A stretch of 64,000 nt of DNA from Coprococcus_C hominis (GCF_020687505.1 NZ_JAJEQT010000005.1); one strand, 5' to 3'. Shown: positions 37,822-46,603, counted from the first letter of the stretch. Made by a program: numbers and translations. The notes: generated from the sequence alone by a model not told the origin.

Positions 37822-38433
37822 TTACTGATATGCTGCACAGCACTCTGGGCTGATGATGTATGCAGAATCATACTCAGCAACCTTTGCTCCAGATGGTGTA
37901 GCTGTAGGAGCTGTATCGGAACCGATCATTACATATACTGTACCCTTTGCAGTGATTGCTGCATAGAACTTCTCCGGCTTAACTACACATGCTGCTGCGC
38001 TATCATCTTTGTTAGCCTTTGTGTACTTAAGCTTTGGAATCTTCTCACCAATGTTTGTACCAATTTCTGTCAATGCAAGAGTTCCAACATCTGCAACACT
38101 AACCCCTGTAGTTGGCTCTTCACAACCTGAAATTGTCATTGCATCATTAGTCATTGTTGCTGTTGATGTAGATTCTCCCGGGTTAAATGTGATGAGTGTA
38201 AAATCAGCATCATCATCACCGCAGTTTGTCAAGAATGCATATACATCCTCATTACCAAGTGCAGTCTCAACTGCTGTCTTAATTGTCTTACATGAGCTAA
38301 CATCGTTAGACTTTCTTGACTTATCAATGTAACGAATCAATGCAGGAGCGATTGCACCAGCAAGGATTGCCATGATAGCAATAACGATAATCAACTCTAC
38401 GAGTGAGAAACCTTTGTTGTTTGTTTTCTTCAT
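37822..38433 (-). CDS. pilA: major pilin-like type IV prepilin
   Basis: A 203-residue prepilin: leader MKKTNNKG and mature start FSLVELIIVIAIMAILAGAI with Glu5, then a long amphipathic helix and a compact C-terminal domain. The first position between pilC and pilD and its own intergenic hairpin suggest it is the major subunit. A good Shine-Dalgarno (AAAGGAGAG) precedes the ATG. Two Cys pairs in the mature part (SSCKTIK, TNCGDDD, SPECCAAYQ) could form disulphides. I call it the main pilin by context, as expression cannot be seen. Confidence 0.9.
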   Translation of the reverse strand: MKKTNNKGFSLVELIIVIAIMAILAGAIAPALIRYIDKSRKSNDVSSCKTIKTAVETALGNEDVYAFLTNCGDDDADFTLITFNPGESTSTATMTNDAMTISGCEEPTTGVSVADVGTLALTEIGTNIGEKIPKLKYTKANKDDSAAACVVKPEKFYAAITAKGTVYVMIGSDTAPTATPSGAKVAEYDSAYIISPECCAAYQ

Positions 38434-38515
38434 AAATTTACTCTCCTTTTCTTTATATAGTTTTTTCTATGATAAAACCGAAGTCCTCGCCCAACGGTTT
38501 GTATCCAATTTCACT

Positions 38516-39718
38516 TTAATAACTATCAATTGCGTCGTACATGCTAAGCATTGGACTGTAGATAGCCATTACGATACCGCCGACAACAACACCCATGATT
38601 ACGATGATGAGTGGTTCCATTGCTGCTGTAAGTGCATCTGTTGCATCATTTACTTCCATCTCGTAGTAATCTGCAACCTTGTCCATCATATCTTCGATAT
38701 TACCAGTTTCCTCACCGATCTTTGTCATCTGAGGAAGCATCGGTGGGAAGATTCCACAATCGCGAAGTGGTTTGGAAAGCGGAACACCTTTTGCAATCTG
38801 TGTCTTCGCATCCAAAAGTGCTTCCCGAATGATCCGGTTATTGATCATCTTTGCGACCTGCTCCACTGCATCGATCAAACTGATACCAGAAGCCATCAAA
38901 GTTGCCATCGTACGAGAGAATGTTGCTGCGGCTGACTTAATCGTCAGATTACCAAACAATGGGAATTTAATGCCAATCTTTGCATACATCAATGATCCAG
39001 GTTCTGTCTTGCCAAATGCTTTCAAGCCAAATACGATCGCTGCAACAATAATCACCAAGATATACCACTTATGCTGCAAGAAGTTACTTAAGTTTACAAG
39101 CATCTGTGTAGCCGCCGGAAGTTCTGATCCCAAATCGTCAAACATCTGTGAAAACTGTGGGATAACGCCAACCAGTAACACTGCTACAACCGCTGCAACG
39201 ACAATCAAGATAACGATTGGATATGTAACTGCACCTTTCACCTTTGAATGCAGTGCATTTGCTGTCTCAAAGTGTGTTGTCAGACGATCAAAACAGATTT
39301 CCAGATTACCGGACATCTCACCAGCCGCTGTCATGTTGATCATAATCGGCGGGAATACCTTTGGATTCAATTTGAATGCATCCGCCAGTGTACCACCCTT
39401 TTGCACATACGACTGAGCTTCCTGTAATGCGCGTTTCAAAGTTTTGTTTTCCAGCTGTTCTGACATCATTTCCAACGCACTGATAATCGTAACACCTGCA
39501 TTCAGAACTGCCGAGAACTGCTTACAGAACACTGCCAAATCTTTATCTTTGACTTTCTTGCCGCCTCCCTTTTTTCCGGCGCCCTGTTCTTTTATATCCT
39601 GGACAATCAGTCCTTCGGACTTCAGCTTTTCTTTTGCCTTGTCAAGGTTAATCGCCTCTATCGAGCCTTTTTTCGCCTTGCCGTTTTTGTCCATGGCTTT
39701 GTAATTGTATTGTGCCAT
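38516..39718 (-). CDS. pilC: type IV pilus inner-membrane platform protein PilC
   Basis: A 400-residue type II secretion F-family protein. Two repeated cytoplasmic helical domains are present (KDKDLAVFCKQFSAVLNAGV and ATFSRTMATLMASGISL, near 60 and 270) with three membrane helices, including VILIVVAAVVAVLLVGV and the C-terminal LIIVIMGVVVGGIVMAIY. PilC couples the motor ATPases PilB and PilT to the pilus base. It follows a possible internal promoter at 39782-39810 and precedes pilA by 82 bp. Start ATG at 39718 has GGAGGAG upstream. Confidence 0.95.
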   Translation of the reverse strand: MAQYNYKAMDKNGKAKKGSIEAINLDKAKEKLKSEGLIVQDIKEQGAGKKGGGKKVKDKDLAVFCKQFSAVLNAGVTIISALEMMSEQLENKTLKRALQEAQSYVQKGGTLADAFKLNPKVFPPIMINMTAAGEMSGNLEICFDRLTTHFETANALHSKVKGAVTYPIVILIVVAAVVAVLLVGVIPQFSQMFDDLGSELPAATQMLVNLSNFLQHKWYILVIIVAAIVFGLKAFGKTEPGSLMYAKIGIKFPLFGNLTIKSAAATFSRTMATLMASGISLIDAVEQVAKMINNRIIREALLDAKTQIAKGVPLSKPLRDCGIFPPMLPQMTKIGEETGNIEDMMDKVADYYEMEVNDATDALTAAMEPLIIVIMGVVVGGIVMAIYSPMLSMYDAIDSY

Positions 39719-39781
39719 TTTAACTCCTCCGACCTCTTATTTTTCTAAAAAATGAACATTTTATGAACAATTTATATACTG

Positions 39782-39810
39782 ATACTACTCTATTTGATAG
39801 TTTTTTGCAA
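39782..39810 (-). promoter_or_regulatory. possible internal promoter before pilC
   Basis: TTGCAA at 39805-39810 and TAGTAT at 39782-39787 with a 17-bp spacer, in the 137-bp AT-rich gap between pilT and pilC. It could drive pilC-pilA and the distal genes separately. Confidence 0.45.
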
Positions 39811-39855
39811 TAAAGTTCAATAAAATAATTTAATTTTGTGAAACTTGCACAAATG

Positions 39856-40908
39856 TTACATCTGTTTCTTCATTGCAACCTGATCCTGTGCATACACAAG
39901 TGCCATATCTCTGGTGATCGTTCCACTCTTATACAAATCCAAGATATAATCATCCAGTGTAATCATACCCTGTGCACGGCTTGTCTGAATCGTAGACTGG
40001 ATCTGATGGTTCTTCTGCTCACGAATCAAGCTTCGGATTGCCGGGCTGGCAAGCATAACCTCGAACGCTGCCACTCGTCCATGCCCATCTGCTGTCGGAA
40101 TCAGTGCCTGTGAGATAACCCCTTCCAGAATCATCGCTAACTGGATACGTGTCTGCTGCTGCTGATGTGTTGGGAACACGTCGATGATACGGTCGATCGT
40201 AGATGCCGCACCAATTGTATGCAGTGTGGAGAATACCAGGTGTCCAGTCTCAGCAGCCGTAATCGCTGTAGAGATTGTCTCAAGGTCACGCATCTCTCCT
40301 ACGAGGATGATATCCGGATCCTCACGGAGGGCTGCACGAAGTGCATTTGCATAAGAGAGTGTATCCATACCAACTTCTCGCTGGTTTACAACTGATTTTT
40401 TATGTTTGTGGATATACTCGATTGGATCTTCCAGTGTAATGATGTGATCGGTCAGGTTTTCATTTGCTTTATTGATAATAGAAGCAAGCGTTGTCGACTT
40501 ACCGGAACCGGTTGGTCCTGTTACAAGCACCAAGCCTCTTTTCTTCTTATACAACTGTACAACTGCTTCTGGAATTCCTAACTGATCCGGTCTAGGAATA
40601 ATGGTATCGACCTTTCTGTAAGCAGCCGCCATATTTCCACGATCCATAAATACGTTTACACGGAATCGACCAGTTTCTGGAGATGCGAAGGAAAAATCGA
40701 CCTCTCCTCGTTCCTTTAAGATCTGCTTATGACGATCATGCATCGTCGAACCAATTGCTTCTGCTGCATCTGCCGGTGTCATTGCCGGAAGTTCTACCTC
40801 TGTCAACCGACCGTTGATACGAAGTTTCGGCGGGATACCTACCGCAATATGGATATCGGATGCATTCTGTTCTACGGCGAATGCCAGAAGTTCTTTCATG
40901 TCTATCAT
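39856..40908 (-). CDS. pilT: pilus retraction ATPase PilT
   Basis: A 350-residue hexameric ATPase that disassembles pili and powers retraction. It has a PilT N-terminal PAS-like domain, Walker A GPTGSGKSTT, an Asp box and Walker B (REDPDIILVGEMRD), His box (STLHTIGAASTIDR) and the PilT-specific ASPAIRSLIREQK, an AIRNLIRE-type signature. The length is typical of PilT and shorter than PilB. ATG 40908 with GGGAGAG upstream lies 32 bp after pilB. Its presence argues for retractable, motile or DNA-uptake pili rather than a type II secretion system. Confidence 0.97.
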   Translation of the reverse strand: MIDMKELLAFAVEQNASDIHIAVGIPPKLRINGRLTEVELPAMTPADAAEAIGSTMHDRHKQILKERGEVDFSFASPETGRFRVNVFMDRGNMAAAYRKVDTIIPRPDQLGIPEAVVQLYKKKRGLVLVTGPTGSGKSTTLASIINKANENLTDHIITLEDPIEYIHKHKKSVVNQREVGMDTLSYANALRAALREDPDIILVGEMRDLETISTAITAAETGHLVFSTLHTIGAASTIDRIIDVFPTHQQQQTRIQLAMILEGVISQALIPTADGHGRVAAFEVMLASPAIRSLIREQKNHQIQSTIQTSRAQGMITLDDYILDLYKSGTITRDMALVYAQDQVAMKKQM

Positions 40909-40940
40909 GTTCTTTTCTCTCCCTCTTTTATATTATAGTT

Positions 40941-42668
40941 TTAATATTCATCACCCGTCTCATATGTAATCTTCTTCATCTCACTAATCGACGTAATACC
41001 GTTCAATACATGTTGTGCTGCACCCATCTTCAAAGTAAGCATGCCTTCTGACAACGCCTGCTTTTCAATGACATCCGCCGTAGCACCCTTGGAGATAACT
41101 GCCTGCAGTGCTTTCGATACCGGCATCATCTCATACACACCGATTCGCCCTGCATAACCAGTATCTCCACAAAGTGGACAACCAACCGGCTCATAGATGA
41201 TGACATCATCATCCATATCCTCTGGTTTGACACCAAGAATTTTCTTTTCTTCCGGTTCTGCTAATCTTGCCTGTTTGCAAGAGCTACAAAGTCTACGAAC
41301 AAGTCGCTGTGCGATAACACCCACCAACGCATCGCCCGCTACATAAGGCTCAATACCCATATCGATGATACGTGTAACCGTAGATGCGGCTGAGTTTGTA
41401 TGCAGTGTGGATACTACCAAATGTCCGGTGATAGCCGCCTGAACAGCAATCTGTGCAGTCTCACTGTCTCGAATCTCTCCGATCATAATAATATCCGGAT
41501 CCTGACGGAGGATAGATCGAAGGGCTGCCGCGAAAGTCATCTCTGCTTTTACATTTACCTGAACCTGATTGATACCGTCGATATTTGCCTCGACAGGATC
41601 TTCTACCGTGATAATATTTACATCTTCGGTATTTAACTCACTCAATGATGTATACAGTGTAGTTGATTTACCGGAACCGGTTGGTCCTGTTACAAGGATG
41701 ATTCCATGTGGGTTACTCAGGATGCCGTCAAACACCTTCAATTCCTTTGGTCCAAATCCAAGCGCGCTCTTCGGTTTCGTCAGACCGTCCTTGGAAGTAA
41801 GTCTCATAACGGTTTTCTCACCATATACAGTTGGAAGGATAGATACACGGACATCGTACTCTCTCCGGTCAACCATAATTGTGATACGACCATCCTGTGG
41901 TTTACGTTTCTCTGCGATATCCATACCGCCGATGATCTTGATACGGGCACTGATACCTGCCAGAAGTCCAATATCGTAGGTCATAACATGCTTCAACGCA
42001 CCATCAATACGGTAACGAACTCGAACGCTACTCTCCAGCGGTTCGATATGTATATCGGAAGCTCTCTGTCTGACACCGCTCTCGATAATCTGCTTTACCA
42101 GAAGTACGATTGGCGAGTTCTCGATATCTTCATTCAGCGCCTCTTCATCCGCATCATTGACGCCGTTCTCCTGCATCTCCTTACGGTACTGCTCAGCAGC
42201 CTCCATTGCCTGTGCATTACCATAATATTTACCAATTGCCTCCATGACATCATCTTCCATGGCAAGCAATGGTTCTACCTGTGTATTTGTCGCAATACCG
42301 ATATCATCGATAGCATTTAAATCCATTGGATCTACCATTGCCACTCGCAGGATATTCGGATTATTCTCATCATATCCAATCGGGATTGCCTTATATTTGT
42401 TGACCAGGTTTTCCGGTACCTGTTTCAACAAATCTTCATCCAGTTTGCAGGCTTTCAGCTCAATGTAATCAATTCCCATCTGTGTCGTCAATACTGTAAT
42501 CAAAAGTTCCTGGCTAATAAAGCCAAGTTCCATGATTACATTACCGATACGACCACCATTTTCCTTCTGATAGGCAAGTGCCTCCTGAAGCTCTTCTTCC
42601 GTAATAGCCCCCGCTTCAACAAGCAAATCACCTATACGAATCTTTTTTCTTCCTCCAGTTATTCGCAT
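40941..42668 (-). CDS. pilB: pilus assembly ATPase PilB
   Basis: A 575-residue GspE/PilB-family ATPase that powers pilus extension. The N-terminal MshEN-like domain (IRIGDLLVEAGAITEEELQ, residues about 10-150) can bind c-di-GMP in related proteins. The core has Walker A GPTGSGKST, Walker B RQDPDIIMIGEIRDSE, and the four-cysteine zinc site CSSCKQ...CPLCGDTG. It is the first gene of the pilus locus, with an extended -10 promoter upstream. It differs from pilT by the N-terminal domain and zinc motif. Confidence 0.97.
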   Translation of the reverse strand: MRITGGRKKIRIGDLLVEAGAITEEELQEALAYQKENGGRIGNVIMELGFISQELLITVLTTQMGIDYIELKACKLDEDLLKQVPENLVNKYKAIPIGYDENNPNILRVAMVDPMDLNAIDDIGIATNTQVEPLLAMEDDVMEAIGKYYGNAQAMEAAEQYRKEMQENGVNDADEEALNEDIENSPIVLLVKQIIESGVRQRASDIHIEPLESSVRVRYRIDGALKHVMTYDIGLLAGISARIKIIGGMDIAEKRKPQDGRITIMVDRREYDVRVSILPTVYGEKTVMRLTSKDGLTKPKSALGFGPKELKVFDGILSNPHGIILVTGPTGSGKSTTLYTSLSELNTEDVNIITVEDPVEANIDGINQVQVNVKAEMTFAAALRSILRQDPDIIMIGEIRDSETAQIAVQAAITGHLVVSTLHTNSAASTVTRIIDMGIEPYVAGDALVGVIAQRLVRRLCSSCKQARLAEPEEKKILGVKPEDMDDDVIIYEPVGCPLCGDTGYAGRIGVYEMMPVSKALQAVISKGATADVIEKQALSEGMLTLKMGAAQHVLNGITSISEMKKITYETGDEY

Positions 42669-42703
42669 AGCAATACCCTCTCATAAATTTTATAGTATGT
42701 ACA

Positions 42704-42712
42704 ATTATAGCA
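42704..42712 (-). promoter_or_regulatory. extended -10 promoter of the pilus locus
   Basis: TGC TATAAT on the minus strand (TATAAT at 42704-42709) is an extended -10 element about 36 bp upstream of pilB. No clear -35 box is seen; a T-rich stretch is in its place. Confidence 0.65.
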
Positions 42713-42818
42713 TAGCCTATTTGAAAAAAAAAGCAATTTTTTGATATCTGTTTAAATCTGTCTAAGTCGTTTATTTTACATAACATTATGGTTCTTCAAG
42801 ATTTTCATTTATCCAAGC

Positions 42819-43493
42819 CTACACCTTATCCAGCATATACGGAATAAAGCATATAGCAAAGTCATACATTCCATGAATCGCTGCTACCATAATATAATTG
42901 CACTTATTCCATTTATTGTATAATAGCGTGTATATAGCCCCGACGCAAAACGCAAATACCGCGTTTGATATATTATGTTGAAATAAGTGTGATAGTCCAA
43001 ATAAAACGTTTGCTAAAATCGGAGCTATCCATTTTGCCTTATCTGTTACACTTTCCAAGCTTTCTTTAAATGCCACTCTATAAATGAGTTCTTCTGCAGG
43101 TCCAACCGAAAAAACGTAATATATAAAAAAGAAGACTATTGTCCACATATTATTGGTATAAAATCTTCCCACTGTTATTCCCATTTGATTTGCAATCACA
43201 AGCCACAAACAAGAAAGTGCTACTCCAATTACTACACCAATCCCAAAATCAAAAATCCATTTTTTATTAACTAATTGAACTCTTTGTTTAATACAATAAA
43301 CAATAGATGGGACTGCTATCAGCCACGGAACTACTATTAACGATATTCTATATAAATGCATATTCCAAATATAGTCAGGCAGCCCCATCAGCACAGCCGA
43401 TAATATAAATGTAAACAAAAACAACCGAACGAATTGAAAAACTTCCTTTTCCTTTTTTAGATGTATCTGCACATCATGTTTTAAGTGAAACAT
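42819..43493 (-). CDS. CPBP-family intramembrane metalloprotease (CAAX-like)
   Basis: A 224-residue membrane protein with about seven helices. It holds the CPBP motifs AEELIYRVAFKE (EExxxR type) and LFGLSHLFQHN (a FxxxH type), with a further conserved DFA stretch near the end. Family members act as membrane proteases or in bacteriocin self-protection; the substrate is unknown. The start ATG has GGAGAGGG upstream. It is divergent from sigK and lies upstream of pilB on the same strand, but with its own spacing, so a link to pili is not shown. Confidence 0.85.
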   Translation of the reverse strand: MFHLKHDVQIHLKKEKEVFQFVRLFLFTFILSAVLMGLPDYIWNMHLYRISLIVVPWLIAVPSIVYCIKQRVQLVNKKWIFDFGIGVVIGVALSCLWLVIANQMGITVGRFYTNNMWTIVFFFIYYVFSVGPAEELIYRVAFKESLESVTDKAKWIAPILANVLFGLSHLFQHNISNAVFAFCVGAIYTLLYNKWNKCNYIMVAAIHGMYDFAICFIPYMLDKV

Positions 43494-43553
43494 AACCCTC
43501 TCCTTCCCAAACCATTAGAATCATCATACCATCTTTTTCCATCTTGGAAAAGC

Positions 43554-43581
43554 ACTATTTTCCATCATTCGTCATAGTATA
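43554..43581 (+). promoter_or_regulatory. sigma-K-type promoter of sigK
   Basis: AC at 43554-43555 is followed 17 bases later by CATAGTATA at 43573-43581, matching the sigma-K pattern AC-N17-CATANNNTA. The sigma-E consensus is related, so either mother-cell factor may use it. Confidence 0.55.
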
Positions 43582-43606
43582 TACAAAGAGGGATAGCGAG
43601 GCAGCC

Positions 43607-44230
43607 ATGCAGACTTTTCATCACCCGCTCTCTCCCGAAGAGGAATCGCATTATCTGCAAAAAGCAAAGGCGGGCGATCTATCCGCGCGCAATATCCTTG
43701 TAGAATACAATCTGCGTCTCGTCGCGCATATCGTCAAGAAATATCAGACTGGAAACCGCTCCACCGAGGATCTGATTTCCATCGGCACGATCGGCCTGAT
43801 CAAAGCGATCAATACATATGATACCGACAAAGGTTCAAAGCTTGTCACCTACGCCAGTCGCTGTATCGAAAATGAACTTTTGATGCGGCTTCGTCAGGAA
43901 CGCAAGGAAGCGCGTGAGATTTCCCTGTACGAACCAATCGGCACCGACCGGGAGGGAAATGAGATCAGTTTGATGGATGTCATCCGAATCGACGAAGAAA
44001 ATGTGCTTTTGAATGTTATCACGTCCGAAAGTCTCAGAAATATCAATGACTTGTTTACCGAAATATTAGATGACCGCGAGCAGCAGGTAATCGCGCTCCG
44101 TTACGGTTTATATGACAATCAGGAGCTTACGCAGAAAGAGATTTCAAACCTACTCCATATCTCGCGCTCCTATGTCTCACGGATAGAGAAAAAGGCACTG
44201 CTTAAGCTGCGCAGTGCCTTGTGCGTATAA
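43607..44230 (+). CDS. sigK: sporulation sigma factor sigma-K
   Basis: A 207-residue sigma-70-family factor for late mother-cell gene expression in sporulation. It has region 2 (ARNILVEYNLRLVAHIVKKY, DLISIGTIGLIKAINTYD) and region 4 (LTQKEISNLLHISRSYVSRI). The N-terminus MQTFHHPLSPEEESHYLQ lines up with the start of mature sigma-K in Bacillus. There is no hydrophobic pro-peptide if the ATG at 43607 is used; an upstream TTG in frame has no binding site. It is the only clear plus-strand gene. Its 3' end overlaps the convergent U32 gene by 29 bp. No skin-like element interrupts it. Confidence 0.93.
   Translation: MQTFHHPLSPEEESHYLQKAKAGDLSARNILVEYNLRLVAHIVKKYQTGNRSTEDLISIGTIGLIKAINTYDTDKGSKLVTYASRCIENELLMRLRQERKEAREISLYEPIGTDREGNEISLMDVIRIDEENVLLNVITSESLRNINDLFTEILDDREQQVIALRYGLYDNQELTQKEISNLLHISRSYVSRIEKKALLKLRSALCV
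44186..44220 (-). terminator. terminator of the U32 gene, inside sigK
   Basis: A ten-pair stem AAGGCACTGC/GCAGTGCCTT (44192-44201 and 44211-44220) is followed by TTTTTCTCT on the minus strand. The U32 stop codon (44202-44204) lies in its loop and it is coding in sigK. Confidence 0.75.
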
Positions 44231-45461
44231 TCATACCTTTTCTGATTTTCTCTGAATTTGAAACCTTCACACAGAGTAACTGTTTTGGATGCGGTGCAGA
44301 TTCCATCTCTGTGCCGTGTTCGTCATGAATTGCAAGAACCTCTACGTCCACATTCTCGCCGTCAAACGCCATAACCTCGATTGCATCACCCACGCAGAAT
44401 TTATTCTTCTGGTGGATAACCAGTTCTCCTGCCGCTGTCACTTCTTCAACTGTACCAAGGTAGACACGGTTCTTCACATAGGTGTTACAGTCGTAAATCT
44501 GTGTCTCCTCGTTTGGTTTTCCATAATAAAAACCAGTTGTAAACTGACGGAATGTGCATGCTGCGATTTCCTCACGGTAATGTTCCATCTTGCTCTCATA
44601 CAATTCCTTCGATGTATAGTAATCATCAATTGCCTCCCGGTATGTCCGGGTAACAACTGCTACATACAGTGCTGTCTTCATACGTCCTTCTACCTTGAAA
44701 GAGTTGATTCCTGCGTCAATCATATCCGGGATATGCTCAATCATGCAGAGGTCCTTGGAATTAAAGATATACGTGCCTCTGTCATCTTCTTCCACTGGAA
44801 GATATTCGCCCGGTCGCTTCTCCTCCACAACCGCATATTTCCAACGGCATGGATGCGTGCAGGCTCCCTGATTTGCATCTCTGCCTGTAAAATAACTGCT
44901 GAGCAGGCATCTTCCGGAATAAGATATACACATCGCTCCATGCATAAATGCCTCGATCTCCATATCTGCCGGAATATGTTCCCGGATCGTTTTGATTTCC
45001 TTTAATGAAAGTTCCCGCGCCGCTACCACACGCGTCGCGCCCTGTTTTCTCCAGAAATCGTAGATCAAGTAATTCGTATTGTTCGCCTGTGTACTGACAT
45101 GAATCTCAATGCCCGGCAGGATTTCCTTCGCCAATGTGAAAATACCCGGATCTGAAATGATAAATGCATCTATTTTCTCTTCAAGTCCAGTCTCTTTCAA
45201 TTCATGGAAATACGCCTTGATTCCATCGATATCCTCATTGTGTGCAAATATATTTACCGTCACATACAGCTTCGCTCCATGCGCATGCACATAGTCTGCT
45301 GCTTCATGCATCTCTTCGATTGTGAAATTCCCAGCCTTCGCACGAAGTCCATAATTCTTGCCACCGATATAGACTGCATCTGCGCCATAATCAACTGCCA
45401 CCTTTAATACTTCCAGACTTCCGGCAGGTATCAATAATTCTGGTTTCTGTAACTTATCCAT
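44202..45461 (-). CDS. U32-family protein (TrhP/YrrO-like tRNA hydroxylation)
   Basis: A 419-residue U32 'peptidase' family protein. Homologues YrrN/YrrO (TrhP) in Bacillus take part in prephenate-dependent tRNA uridine hydroxylation. The TIM-barrel region holds AVYIGGKNYGLRAKAGNF, and the conserved Cys set CISYSGRC...GACTHPCRW and DLCMIEHIPD could bind an iron-sulphur cluster. A C-terminal beta domain follows (about 340-419). It is last in the ireB-ruvX-...-trmR operon, the same place as yrrO in Bacillus, which supports a tRNA-modification role over proteolysis. Only one U32 gene is present, not two. It overlaps sigK. Confidence 0.85.
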   Translation of the reverse strand: MDKLQKPELLIPAGSLEVLKVAVDYGADAVYIGGKNYGLRAKAGNFTIEEMHEAADYVHAHGAKLYVTVNIFAHNEDIDGIKAYFHELKETGLEEKIDAFIISDPGIFTLAKEILPGIEIHVSTQANNTNYLIYDFWRKQGATRVVAARELSLKEIKTIREHIPADMEIEAFMHGAMCISYSGRCLLSSYFTGRDANQGACTHPCRWKYAVVEEKRPGEYLPVEEDDRGTYIFNSKDLCMIEHIPDMIDAGINSFKVEGRMKTALYVAVVTRTYREAIDDYYTSKELYESKMEHYREEIAACTFRQFTTGFYYGKPNEETQIYDCNTYVKNRVYLGTVEEVTAAGELVIHQKNKFCVGDAIEVMAFDGENVDVEVLAIHDEHGTEMESAPHPKQLLCVKVSNSEKIRKGMIIRTRHCAA

Positions 45462-45485
45462 CTTCGATCCTCTTTCATTTTCCTG

Positions 45486-46133
45486 TTATTCCTGCACGAT
45501 TGAGATTGCCATACCATCCCCAACTGGCAGAATGGCTGTCTCCAACCGATCATCATGTGTGAGCACATACAGATATTCCCGCATCCGGTCATGGATCGTG
45601 CGGTTCCGCTTTTCCACCAGAAAATGGGATTCTAATACTTCCCCTTCCTGCAGGATGTTGTCCGATACGATCACACCGCCCGGTTTTAACACGCGCAGCA
45701 CATCTGGCAGATAATAAATATACTGTGCCTTTGCTGCATCGACAAACGCAAACTCATAAGTATCATCTGGAAGCTCCTTCAACGTCTCTGCCGCATCTCC
45801 ACAGATCACCTGAATCTGCGTCTCTTTTCCAAGCTGTTTGATATTTGTTCTTGCTTCCGCAGTCCGTTCCTCGCTCAATTCCAGCGTTGTGATCTGCGCA
45901 TCCTCTGACAGAAATCCTGTCATGTAGATAGAAGAATAGCCGACGGCTGTTCCGATCTCCAGAACACGCTTCGGCTTTTTCAATAGTAACTGTGTCTTTA
46001 ATAATTCTCTTGCCTCTGGCCGGATCACCGGAACACCGCGCTTTACAGCATCCCGATATAATTCTCCCAACGCCCCGGCATCCTCCTTTGCCATCGAACG
46101 GACAAAGGATGTAATTCTCGCAAACTCATTCAT
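45486..46133 (-). CDS. trmR: O-methyltransferase TrmR (tRNA 5-hydroxyuridine)
   Basis: A 215-residue class I SAM-dependent O-methyltransferase. The SAM site is VLEIGTAVGYSSIYM, with a metal-binding catechol O-methyltransferase-like site (FAFVDAAKAQYIYYLPDVLR, GGVIVSDNILQEGEV). In Bacillus TrmR (YrrM) methylates 5-hydroxyuridine in tRNA, the product of the TrhP route. The adjacent U32 gene and the conserved operon order fit this pathway. Substrate is inferred from this context. Confidence 0.86.
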   Translation of the reverse strand: MNEFARITSFVRSMAKEDAGALGELYRDAVKRGVPVIRPEARELLKTQLLLKKPKRVLEIGTAVGYSSIYMTGFLSEDAQITTLELSEERTAEARTNIKQLGKETQIQVICGDAAETLKELPDDTYEFAFVDAAKAQYIYYLPDVLRVLKPGGVIVSDNILQEGEVLESHFLVEKRNRTIHDRMREYLYVLTHDDRLETAILPVGDGMAISIVQE

Positions 46134-46135
46134 AC

Positions 46136-46603
46136 TTATTCGTTTTCCTCGTCACTGCTTGTATCTATATTACAGATAATCTGCAATATCTCATCATAGG
46201 TCATGCTGGCTGACAAATGATATTTTCCACTTGTGATCTTATTTCCATAGCCCTTTACCTTTACCTTGGCATAAAAGACGTACTTATCTTCAATAATCTC
46301 CGCATCCTGCAAAGCACTTCCAATCTCCATGATCGAGGAATCTGCTGGAATATCGACCACGATATACTGCTGGCTTCCCGGATGGTATGCAACATTGCCA
46401 AATACGCCATAAGCAAAATTAAAAGAATATGTAAACAGCTTTACGATCAAAAATACGATCAGTATATTGACAAATAAACTGAACATAAACCCAGAAGAAT
46501 TCTTTAAACCTTTTCGCAGATTCTCCTCTTTTTTACGCACATTTTTCCTGCTTGTTTTTTTCTTTGCTATTCCATTTGTTGTTTTTTTCACATTTTCACT
46601 CAT
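46136..46603 (-). CDS. truncated MltG-like membrane protein
   Basis: A 155-residue protein with a Lys/Arg-rich N-terminus, one membrane helix (about 40-62, SLFVNILIVFLIVKLFTYS) and an extracytoplasmic domain. This domain (VVDIPADSSIMEIGSALQDA, GNKITSGKYHLSASMTYDEI) resembles the N-terminal LysM-like part of YceG/MltG. The catalytic endolytic transglycosylase domain of MltG (about 340 residues in all) is missing. It sits where yrrL/mltG is found in Bacillus, next to trmR. The ATG at 46603 overlaps the ylbF stop codon by 8 bases (ATGAGTGA). It may bind glycans or regulate; activity as a transglycosylase is unlikely. Confidence 0.72.
   Translation of the reverse strand: MSENVKKTTNGIAKKKTSRKNVRKKEENLRKGLKNSSGFMFSLFVNILIVFLIVKLFTYSFNFAYGVFGNVAYHPGSQQYIVVDIPADSSIMEIGSALQDAEIIEDKYVFYAKVKVKGYGNKITSGKYHLSASMTYDEILQIICNIDTSSDEENE

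Noticed and set aside
36995..42668. Type II secretion or competence pseudopilus instead of type IV pilus
   Set aside because: PilT, PilM/PilN and PilO are all present, and no secretin or comG-type small-gene order is found.
42669..42818. c-di-GMP riboswitch upstream of pilB
   Set aside because: Known in C. difficile pilus control, but no GEMM-type or c-di-GMP-II core is visible in this short AT-rich gap.
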